Origin: an uncultured Blautia sp.
GTDB taxonomy: Bacteria; Bacillota; Clostridia; Lachnospirales; Lachnospiraceae
Assembly (NCBI GenBank): GCA_934437695.1
Contig: CAKSAW010000006.1
Location: 1 to 29,769 of the forward strand
Length of the DNA: 29,769 nt
Reading direction: 5' to 3'
How positions within the stretch are numbered: position 1 is the first letter of the stretch; every line of letters starts with the position of its first letter. The notes below the pieces were generated by a model, which did not search any database, had not been told where the DNA came from, and worked only from the letters and a program-made list of their open reading frames with translations. This document shows, piece after piece, positions 23,710 through 29,769 of the stretch. A program made the position numbers and the translations under genes.

Positions 23710-25059
23710 TTATTCAGCATCAGCCTCTGCTGCATCATCTGTTGCCTCTTCTGCTGCTGTGTCATCTGATGCTTCGTCTGTTGTCTCTTCTGCTGCATCA
23801 TCTGCTGTTCCAAGAGAGTCGATTGCTGCTTTTGTATGAGCTACATAGAGATCTTCTACTGCTGCAATTCTTCCAAGACCGGAAATCTGGCTGTCAACGC
23901 TGTCGAAAGCGCCGGAAGCTTCGAACTGGGATTTCCAGGAATCATCGTCATCGCCTGCCATATCATTGTTAGCATGGTCACCTGCAACAACCATCAGAGG
24001 ACGAAGGATTACATTCTTAAATCCTGCTTCTTTTACTTTCTCAATAACTGCTTCACATGCTGTATCTTCCGGTTCACCTTCTACAGTACCGATGAATGCG
24101 TTTGTAAATCCAAGGTCATCCATCTGTGTCTGCATCTGGTTGTATGTTACATTAGCTGTATGGGATGTACCATGTCCCATGAATACGAATGCTGTACCAG
24201 CATCTGCTGCTGCCTTCATATCATCGAATCCAGCTTCTTTGCATGCTTCATCTGTGATTGCCTGTGCAACAGCTTTCTTGTCATCATTGATCACTGTAGC
24301 ATCCTCACCTACTTCACCCAGCATTGGCTCTGCGATCGCTACAGATTCAAATTTATCCTTATATGCATCGATAGCTTCTACCATCTCATCATATTCTGCA
24401 CCATGCATCAGATGTGTAGGCTGTACAACAAGGTTCTTAACACCGTTATCTACTGCACGGTCAAGTGCCTGCTGCATGTTATCAATTGTCTCACCATCTC
24501 TTGCCTGTACGTGGTTGATGATGATCTGTGCTGTAAATGCACGTCTTACTGACCAGTCCGGATATGCTGCTGCAAGAGCATCCTCGATTCCTTTGATATC
24601 CTCTGCACGGCTGTCATTGAAGGATGTACCAAAGCTTACTACAAGAAGTTCGTTTTCACCGATCTCATCCTGGTTGCGCGGATCATCTTTGGAAGCATCA
24701 CCTGTGTCAAGTCCAAAATACTCAGGGCTTGCCTCTTCACCTTCTACCAGTTCCTTCTGAGCATCTGTCAGATTGTCCCATGCTTCTTTTGCTGCTTTGC
24801 AGTCTTCATCTGTTGTGTCTGTTCTCTCCTGAACATAAATCTTGTCGATGAGTGCTGCTACTTCATCTGCTGCTTTCTGATCATCATCAGAAGCTTCTTC
24901 GGTGTCTGCTGCTTCTGCATCGTCAGCTGTTTCTTCGGTGTCTGCTGTCTCTTCTGTTGCTGTGTCATCAGAAGCAAAAGCTACTGCACCTGTTGCTGCT
25001 GTCATGGAGCAGGTCATAGATACTGCAAGTAATAAAGCTAACATAGATTTTCTTTTCAT
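23710..25059 (-). CDS. cbiK: Secreted CbiK-type cobaltochelatase-like protein
   Basis: The core, about residues 135-415, matches anaerobic sirohydrochlorin cobaltochelatase CbiK, which inserts Co2+ into the B12 precursor ring. It starts LLVVSFGTSFNDSR and shows VQPTHLMHGAEY. The metal-site residues are H296 (FMGHGTSH), E327 (GTVEGEP) and H362 (VAGDHANND), matching H145, E175 and H207 of the Salmonella enzyme. Unlike cytosolic CbiK (~264 aa), this 449-residue form has a Sec signal peptide (1-30, AFAS), an acidic linker (31-60) and a helical FIVAR-like segment (about 62-110, ending LTDAQKELVEG). It also has a second acidic Thr/Asp/Glu/Ala tail (about 418-449). There is no lipobox or sortase motif. 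It is the first gene after the cobalamin riboswitch and terminator and is followed by the NEAT-like and importer genes. Catalysis outside the cell is unproven; metal or tetrapyrrole binding is an alternative. Confidence 0.9.
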   Translation of the reverse strand: MKRKSMLALLLAVSMTCSMTAATGAVAFASDDTATEETADTEETADDAEAADTEEASDDDQKAADEVAALIDKIYVQERTDTTDEDCKAAKEAWDNLTDAQKELVEGEEASPEYFGLDTGDASKDDPRNQDEIGENELLVVSFGTSFNDSRAEDIKGIEDALAAAYPDWSVRRAFTAQIIINHVQARDGETIDNMQQALDRAVDNGVKNLVVQPTHLMHGAEYDEMVEAIDAYKDKFESVAIAEPMLGEVGEDATVINDDKKAVAQAITDEACKEAGFDDMKAAADAGTAFVFMGHGTSHTANVTYNQMQTQMDDLGFTNAFIGTVEGEPEDTACEAVIEKVKEAGFKNVILRPLMVVAGDHANNDMAGDDDDSWKSQFEASGAFDSVDSQISGLGRIAAVEDLYVAHTKAAIDSLGTADDAAEETTDEASDDTAAEEATDDAAEADAE

Positions 25060-25106
25060 TGTGTTTTCCTCTTTTATTTCTTGTATTTCCGGACAATTGT
25101 ATGCAC

Positions 25107-25138
25107 AAAAAAAGGCAGCTGCACATTCTGCAGCTACC
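25107..25138 (-). terminator. Riboswitch-controlled intrinsic terminator before cbiK
   Basis: On the minus strand, GGTAGCTGCA pairs with TGCAGCTGCC (10 pairs, one G-T) around GAATG and is followed directly by seven T. It lies 132 nt after the riboswitch core and 47 nt before the cbiK start, so cobalamin binding probably favours this stem and stops transcription. Confidence 0.85.
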
Positions 25139-25270
25139 GCTTTCCCATAAATACATGGTTTATATAAATCAGATATGATCGTAACTCCCGGTATTATCTG
25201 ATTCTTTTAATAAAAGAGCTATGTATCGTTATGAGAATACAGGTTCTGTATACCGCAGACCTCCAATTCC

Positions 25271-25426
25271 ACGCCAAGGCAGTTCTCCTGACTTCGATCA
25301 TCGCCGCTTCCACCTTCCCGGTTTCCCAGTGGTTTCTGAAAGACAACTCCCATACACAGTGACGGTATCGTTCCGGATTCTCACCGGATTCTCTTTTGCG
25401 CATCAGACATGATGCAACCTTTGCGT
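25271..25426 (-). promoter_or_regulatory. Cobalamin riboswitch
   Basis: On the minus strand the core is closed by ACGCAAAGG (25418-25426) pairing with CCTTGGCGT (25271-25279). In order it contains a GCATCA/TGATGC hairpin, the conserved GAGAATCCGGTGAGAATCC region, the ACCACTGGGAAACC... GGGAAGGTGG part, and the B12-box element GTCAGGAGAACTGCC. This is the cobalamin (B12) aptamer class, which usually turns genes off when the cobalamin level is high. The leader then continues through a CTTTTATTAAAAG hairpin to the terminator before cbiK. The remaining DNA between 25060 and 25631 is this leader, its promoter and the short hisI 3' region. Confidence 0.92.
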
Positions 25427-25460
25427 TATAACATTGCACATATTCAATTCGGATACTCTT

Positions 25461-25489
25461 TTTTTATCACATTTTACAAAAAATGTCAA
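25461..25489 (-). promoter_or_regulatory. Promoter of the riboswitch-cbiK operon
   Basis: A perfect TTGACA (25484-25489), a 17-bp spacer and TAAAAA (25461-25466) as a partial -10. The start would be near 25454, about 28 nt before the riboswitch core and 395 nt before cbiK. Confidence 0.6.
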
Positions 25490-25631
25490 TACAATTTATA
25501 CATATTTCAAATTAATGTTTGGCATCATGCAGAAAATTTCACTGATTCGCTTACATTACCTGCCGTTTTTGCCGCTATATTTCATGTTTTCATTGCAAAA
25601 AGCAGTAACTGTCGCGCATATGCCTGGATAT

Positions 25632-25988
25632 TTATTCTGCTTCTGTCAGAGTTTTAAAGAAACAGGTTTTATTTCCTGTGTGACAGGCTGCACCGATCTG
25701 CTCTACTTTTGCAAGTATGGTGTCATTGTCACAGTCCAGCGTAAGAGATCTTACGAACTGCAAATGTCCTGATGTAAGGCCCTTTGTCCAGAGTTCGTTG
25801 CGGCTTCTGCTCCAGTAGGTCATTTTGCCGGTTTCAAGAGTGGTATTGAAGGCTTCTTCATTCATGTATGCAAGCATAAGGACTTCATCTGTGTGACAGT
25901 CCTGGACGATCACAGGTACCATTCCATCGCTGTTCAATTTAAAATCAGACCAGGAAATACTGCTTTTTAAATTTGCTGTGTTTTCCAT
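25632..25988 (-). CDS. hisI: Phosphoribosyl-AMP cyclohydrolase
   Basis: The enzyme opens the purine ring of phosphoribosyl-AMP, the third step of histidine synthesis, and needs Zn2+ and Mg2+. The 118-residue protein starts at the ATG at 25988, preceded by AAAGGAG. The frame is open 45 codons further, but that part overlaps nothing conserved and has no ribosome site. Metal and catalytic residues are visible: C86 in LTLDCDNDTI (with the Mg-binding aspartates) and C102/H103/C109 in ACHTGNKTCFF. YWSRSRNELWTKG is the substrate-binding signature. It is a stand-alone cyclohydrolase; the HisE pyrophosphohydrolase half is not fused and not in the window. It is the last gene of the his run here. Confidence 0.95.
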   Translation of the reverse strand: MENTANLKSSISWSDFKLNSDGMVPVIVQDCHTDEVLMLAYMNEEAFNTTLETGKMTYWSRSRNELWTKGLTSGHLQFVRSLTLDCDNDTILAKVEQIGAACHTGNKTCFFKTLTEAE

Positions 25989-26046
25989 TCTTTTCTCCTT
26001 TAAGAATACCCCGGATATCTGATACAGACTCCGGCATTTCTGAATT

Positions 26047-26634
26047 TTACAGGCTTCCTTTTGTGGAAAGCACGTCTGTGATTCTTGGGTCATAGGATGT
26101 GGCTGCATCCAGTGCTTTGGCAAAGCTCTTGAACATGGCTTCAGCTACATGGTGATTGTTTCCTCCTGTCAGTACCTTAATATGAAGGTTCATTCCACAG
26201 GAATAGGAAATGGCATAGAAAAATTCCTTTACCATTTCTGTTGACATATCACCGATCTTGTCTGTGGTAAATTCTACATCCCATGAGAAATATGGTCTCC
26301 CAGACAGATCAATGGCACACAGCACCAATGATTCATCCATTGGAAGAATACAGCTGCCGTAACGTCTGATTCCTTTTTTGTCACCGATGGCTTCTTTTAA
26401 TGCAGTTCCAAGAACGATACCCGTATCCTCTATAGTGTGATGGTCATCTACCTGGAGGTCTCCATGGACTCTGACACTGAGGTCAAAAAGTCCATGGCGG
26501 GTAAATCCATCCAGCATGTGGTCAAAGAATCCCACACCTGTCTCAATATCAGAATATCCTGTTCCGTCAAGATTTATCTTTAATTTGATTTCTGTTTCTT
26601 TTGTATTTCTTTCTGCTGAGGCTTCTCTTGCCAT
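26047..26634 (-). CDS. hisB: Imidazoleglycerol-phosphate dehydratase
   Basis: The enzyme dehydrates imidazole glycerol phosphate to imidazole acetol phosphate. The 195-residue monofunctional form lacks the phosphatase half found in E. coli. It has the Mn-binding repeat motifs FFDHMLDGFTRHG and DDHHTIEDTG in the first half and GGNNHHVAEAMFKSFAKAL in the second. It starts MAREASAERNTKETEIKL with GGGGAA upstream. hisD ends 64 bases upstream and hisI follows after 58 bases, so it belongs to the same transcript. Confidence 0.96.
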   Translation of the reverse strand: MAREASAERNTKETEIKLKINLDGTGYSDIETGVGFFDHMLDGFTRHGLFDLSVRVHGDLQVDDHHTIEDTGIVLGTALKEAIGDKKGIRRYGSCILPMDESLVLCAIDLSGRPYFSWDVEFTTDKIGDMSTEMVKEFFYAISYSCGMNLHIKVLTGGNNHHVAEAMFKSFAKALDAATSYDPRITDVLSTKGSL

Positions 26635-26698
26635 ATTTCATTCCCCGTTCTGTTTATATTTTCCGTACAATTCACAGGTTTTTTATATTTTCCGTTAT

Positions 26699-27997
26699 TT
26701 ATTCCTCATCCTCAAAACGTACTGCAATGGAGTTTGCATGTGCAGTGAGCTGTTCGGATGTTGCAAACTGCACAATATCTTTGTGGATATTTCGCAGTGC
26801 TGCCTTTGAATAATATACAATACTTGATTTCTTAATAAAATCATCTACAGAAAGTGCAGAAAAGAACTTGGCTGTTCCATTTGTTGGAAGCACATGATTC
26901 GGACCTGCAAAATAATCACCCAGTGGCTCAGAGCTGTATTCTCCGATAAAGATCGCACCTGCATTCTTTACCTTCATCATATCTTCAAATGGGTTGGCTG
27001 TAACGATCTCCATATGCTCCGGTGCAATCTCATTTGCAGCTTCAATAGCTTCATCCATATCCTCTGCGATGAGGATATAGCCAAAGTTATCCAGAGATTT
27101 CTGTATGATCTCTTTTCTGGAGAGAACTTCTACAAAACCTTTTACTTCTTCCTCTACCTTTGCTGCAAATTCTTCGCTTGTAGTGATAAGGATCGCACAT
27201 GCAAGCTCATCATGCTCTGCCTGCGAAAGAAGGTCTGCTGCCACAAAGTGAGGGTTTGCTGTCTCATCTGCAAGCACAAGGATCTCACTTGGTCCTGCAA
27301 TGGAATCAATGCTTACATATCCGTATACTGCTTTCTTTGCAAGTGCTACAAAAATATTGCCGGGACCTACGATCTTATCCACCTTGGGGATACTCTCTGT
27401 TCCAAAAGCAAGAGCACCGACTGCCTGTGCACCGCCCACTTTGTAGATTTCATCTGCACCTGCCTCTTTTGCTGCCACCAGTGTGGAGGCACATACTCTG
27501 CCATCCTTTCCCGGAGGTGTTGTCATAACAATATGTGGCACTCCTGCCACCTTTGCAGGTACAATATTCATAAGCACAGAAGAAGGATAAACTGCCTTTC
27601 CCCCCGGTACATAGACACCTACACGGTTTAATGGTGTCACTTTCTGACCAAGCATAGTTCCGTCTGTCTCACTTGTAAACCAGCTGTTCTGTATCTGTTT
27701 CTCATGATATTTGCGGATATTTACCAGTGCTTTGCGGATAACGCTAAGAAGTGCCGGATCGATCTGCGCATAGGCTTCTTCAATCTCTGCCTCTGTGACA
27801 CGGATGGTTTCTTTTGTCACATCTGCCTTATCAAATTCTTTTGTATAAGCAAAGAGTGCTTCGTCGCCTTCGTTCTTAACTCTGTCAAGGATCTGAGCAA
27901 CTGTTGCTTCAAATTTCCCGTAATTATTAGGGCTTCTTTTCAACAGATTCTCAAGGATATCCTTTGTGGATTCTTTTGTCAGTTTTACTGTACGCAT
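26699..27997 (-). CDS. hisD: Histidinol dehydrogenase
   Basis: The enzyme oxidises histidinol to histidine in two NAD-dependent steps. The 432-residue protein carries all key residues at nearly the E. coli numbers: zinc ligands Q259 and H262 (LSQAEHDE), D361 (LGDYFAGPNHVLP) and H420 (LTAHANS), and the catalytic pair E327-H328 (IAPEHME). The SIAGPSEILVLAD stretch is the family signature. GGAGGAG lies just before the ATG, and the hisG stop lies 2 bases before it, so the two are translationally close. Confidence 0.97.
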   Translation of the reverse strand: MRTVKLTKESTKDILENLLKRSPNNYGKFEATVAQILDRVKNEGDEALFAYTKEFDKADVTKETIRVTEAEIEEAYAQIDPALLSVIRKALVNIRKYHEKQIQNSWFTSETDGTMLGQKVTPLNRVGVYVPGGKAVYPSSVLMNIVPAKVAGVPHIVMTTPPGKDGRVCASTLVAAKEAGADEIYKVGGAQAVGALAFGTESIPKVDKIVGPGNIFVALAKKAVYGYVSIDSIAGPSEILVLADETANPHFVAADLLSQAEHDELACAILITTSEEFAAKVEEEVKGFVEVLSRKEIIQKSLDNFGYILIAEDMDEAIEAANEIAPEHMEIVTANPFEDMMKVKNAGAIFIGEYSSEPLGDYFAGPNHVLPTNGTAKFFSALSVDDFIKKSSIVYYSKAALRNIHKDIVQFATSEQLTAHANSIAVRFEDEE

Positions 27998-27999
27998 CT

Positions 28000-28647
28000 C
28001 TACATCTCCTCCTGCAGAACTCTTCTTAAGTCTTCAATAAGTTTACGGATCCTTTCGTTCTCCATCTTCATGCTCACCTGGTTGACTACCATTCTGGCTG
28101 ATAACGGGCACACCTCTTCCAATACTTTCAGTCCGTTTTCTTTCAATGTGCTTCCGGTCTCTACGATATCTACGATTACTTCGGACAGTCCAACGATTGG
28201 CGCCAGCTCAATAGATCCATTTAATTTGATCAGGTCTACTGTCTGATGTTTTCTGTTAAAAAAGTAGTCTTTTGCAATATTGGGATATTTTGTTGCCACA
28301 CGGATCAGCTGGTTATTCTCCAGAACCTTTCTGGCACTCTCAGGTCCGCAGACACACATTTTACATTTTCCAAATCCAAGATCCATAACCTCATAAAGCT
28401 TACGACCTTCTTCCAGTATAGTATCTTTTCCTACAATTCCAATATCTGCTGCTCCATATTCTACATATGTGGGAACATCCGGGCCCTTTGCAAGGAAAAA
28501 TTTCATCTTTAATTCTTCATTGACAAAAATCAGTTTACGGGAATTTTTATCTTTCATCTCTTCGCAGGTGATCCCTGCTTTTTCAAATATTTCCATTGTT
28601 TTGTTGGCAAGTCTGCCTTTTGTCAGGGCAACTGTCAGGTATCTCAT
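28000..28647 (-). CDS. hisG: ATP phosphoribosyltransferase, short form (catalytic subunit)
   Basis: The enzyme joins ATP and PRPP, the committed step of histidine synthesis. At 215 residues it is the short HisG_S form without the C-terminal regulatory domain and therefore needs HisZ for activity and feedback control by histidine. It starts [37 protein letters not shown] and [17 protein letters not shown] are the phosphate- and PRPP-binding regions. AGGAGG lies 11 bases before the ATG. The gene is 3 bases from the hisZ stop, which fits a stoichiometric HisZ-HisG complex. Confidence 0.97.
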   Translation of the reverse strand: MRYLTVALTKGRLANKTMEIFEKAGITCEEMKDKNSRKLIFVNEELKMKFFLAKGPDVPTYVEYGAADIGIVGKDTILEEGRKLYEVMDLGFGKCKMCVCGPESARKVLENNQLIRVATKYPNIAKDYFFNRKHQTVDLIKLNGSIELAPIVGLSEVIVDIVETGSTLKENGLKVLEEVCPLSARMVVNQVSMKMENERIRKLIEDLRRVLQEEM

Positions 28648-28650
28648 GGC

Positions 28651-29769
28651 TTATCTGGCCTCCTTTTTCAAACGTAATGCCACACTTCTGCCTTCTGCGC
28701 GAAGCTTCTGCGCTTCTTTGATAGCTTCTGCACGATCCTGCGACTCGTACTCAATCACTTCCGGCTTCTCTTCCTTCTCAGAAAGAAGCTTCTGGCTGGA
28801 AAGCGCAAGAAGGAGATTGTCTACTTCAATTGCAAAACCAATAGATGCTGCCGGTTTGCCAAAGTGTTTCATCAGACCATTATAACGGCCACCCTTGATC
28901 ATAGGCTCACCTGTTCCATAAGTATATGCCTGGAAAATAATCCCTGTATAGTACTGATATTTGCTGAGCATTCCAAAGTCAAAAGAAATATATTTCTCAT
29001 ATCCATAATTCTTCATGATCTCATAGATCTCTTCCAGTCTGGAAACAGCATCCAGCGCGCAGGCATTATTTGTCAGTTTTCTTGCCTTCTTTAAAACTTC
29101 TTCTGATCCAAACATCTGCGGAATTTCAACAAAAGACTTTCCTATACTTTCCTTAAGCTTCTGATCTGCTACAAATTCCTCTACTCCAAATGAATTTTTC
29201 TGGGAGATCAGAGTACGGAGACGTTCTTCTGCTTCAGAACTAAGTTCTGCTTCTTTTAATAAAGATTTAAAATAATCTACCTGCCCCACACTGACCTGAA
29301 ATTCAGTCAGACCTGCTGCAAGGAGAGATTCTACTGTCATTGCAAGAAGCTCTGCATCTGCATCTGCTGATTCATCCCCTATCCTCTCTACGCCCATCTG
29401 TGTGGTCTCTTTGAGATGACCTCTGTAACTGGAGTTATTTATAAATGTATTTCCTGTATAACAAAGACTTACAGGCTCTCTATCAGGCGAAAAATAGGTT
29501 GCACAGGCTCTGGATACAGACGGAGTAAAGTCTGGTCTGAGTACCAGGGTGTTGCCTTCTCTGTCAAAGAATTTATAGAGCTCTTTGGACGGGATAGTTC
29601 CTACTTTGCTGCTGAACACTTCGAAGTATTCAAATGTAGGAGTTTCTATGTCTTCATATCCATACTGATGGAAGACGCGATGGATTTTCTCCTGTACCTT
29701 TCTTTTCTGGCTGCATTCGCCGTTGTAGATGTCTCTTACACCTTCCGGGGTGTGAAAAATACGCTGCAT
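28651..29769 (-). CDS. hisZ: ATP phosphoribosyltransferase regulatory subunit HisZ (may continue past the window edge)
   Basis: HisZ is a histidyl-tRNA synthetase paralogue that activates short HisG and carries the histidine sensor. It shows HTPEGVRDIYNGE, the altered motif 2 LVLRPDFTPSVSRACATYF and FGMLSKYQYYTGIIFQAYTYG, where HisRS has its histidine-binding loop. A late GGRYNGLMKHFGKPAASIGFA (motif 3 region) is also seen; the anticodon-binding domain is absent. The frame runs for 372 residues to an ATG on the last three bases of the window. That is close to the usual HisZ start, but the true start could be a few codons outside. Any his promoter or T-box leader would lie beyond the window. 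Confidence 0.93.
   Translation of the reverse strand: MQRIFHTPEGVRDIYNGECSQKRKVQEKIHRVFHQYGYEDIETPTFEYFEVFSSKVGTIPSKELYKFFDREGNTLVLRPDFTPSVSRACATYFSPDREPVSLCYTGNTFINNSSYRGHLKETTQMGVERIGDESADADAELLAMTVESLLAAGLTEFQVSVGQVDYFKSLLKEAELSSEAEERLRTLISQKNSFGVEEFVADQKLKESIGKSFVEIPQMFGSEEVLKKARKLTNNACALDAVSRLEEIYEIMKNYGYEKYISFDFGMLSKYQYYTGIIFQAYTYGTGEPMIKGGRYNGLMKHFGKPAASIGFAIEVDNLLLALSSQKLLSEKEEKPEVIEYESQDRAEAIKEAQKLRAEGRSVALRLKKEAR

Noticed and set aside
23966..24760. Long open frame on the plus strand opposite cbiK
   Set aside because: It is a Ser/Ala-rich mirror of the cbiK coding strand with no ribosome site; the CbiK motifs are on the minus strand.
23710..25059. CbiK-like protein as an ordinary cytosolic cobalamin synthesis enzyme
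   Set aside because: It has a clear signal peptide, acidic tails and importer neighbours, and no other cbi/cob genes are in the window.
15533..25600. CRISPR array or prophage
   Set aside because: The repeats here are few, palindromic and not regularly spaced. There are no cas, integrase or phage structural genes.
25989..26123. 45-residue extension of HisI, overlapping hisB
   Set aside because: It has no ribosome site and is unlike HisI. The internal ATG has AAAGGAG and gives the usual length.

Overview
The window looks like chromosome of a low-to-moderate GC Gram-positive anaerobe of the Clostridia, most likely a gut Lachnospiraceae (Blautia-like; the genus is inference). The reasons are a rex regulator, a short-form HisG paired with HisZ, an alr-mazF pairing, strong AGGAGG-type ribosome binding sites, sigma-A promoters with 17-bp spacers, a cobalamin riboswitch with an intrinsic terminator, and AT-rich intergenic DNA. 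No rRNA, tRNA, CRISPR array or prophage was seen. Nearly all genes lie on the minus strand. The only plus-strand genes I support are an ABC-F protein and a 55-residue membrane peptide.

Region 1 (1-6.6 kb) is housekeeping on the minus strand: rex, nnr (NAD(P)HX repair), alr (D-alanine for the wall), a MazF endoribonuclease with no visible antitoxin, a CNNM/CorC-type CBS membrane protein, and yebC. Region 2 (6.6-15.4 kb) holds a divergent ABC-F ATPase, NADP-isocitrate dehydrogenase, a cytoplasmic subtilase, the 55-aa membrane protein, an RsmJ-type methyltransferase translationally overlapped with a two-domain polyphosphate (PPK2) phosphotransferase, and glmS. The glmS promoter sits inside a long inverted repeat.

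Region 3 (15.5-18.8 kb) is accessory. It holds a secreted transglutaminase-like/FN3 protein, an unrecognised 87-aa protein with a long leader, a GT2 glycosyltransferase, and a ~141-bp MITE-like element. The element has inverted ends, is flanked by a 10-bp duplication, and interrupts what was a perfect hairpin.

Region 4 (18.9-25.5 kb) is the most interesting part: a minus-strand corrinoid/cobalt operon. A sigma-A promoter is followed by a cobalamin riboswitch and an intrinsic terminator, then by a secreted CbiK-type chelatase with acidic tails, a secreted protein with two NEAT-like beta domains, a substrate-binding protein, a FecCD/BtuC-type permease, and an ATPase carrying an extra ~115-residue Rossmann-like C-terminal domain. 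The layout suggests extracellular tetrapyrrole or cobalt handling coupled to import when cobalamin is low. Strong hairpins between the genes probably tune their relative expression.

Region 5 (25.6-29.8 kb) is a tightly packed histidine biosynthesis run, hisZ-hisG-hisD-hisB-hisI. It enters from the right edge, where hisZ may continue.
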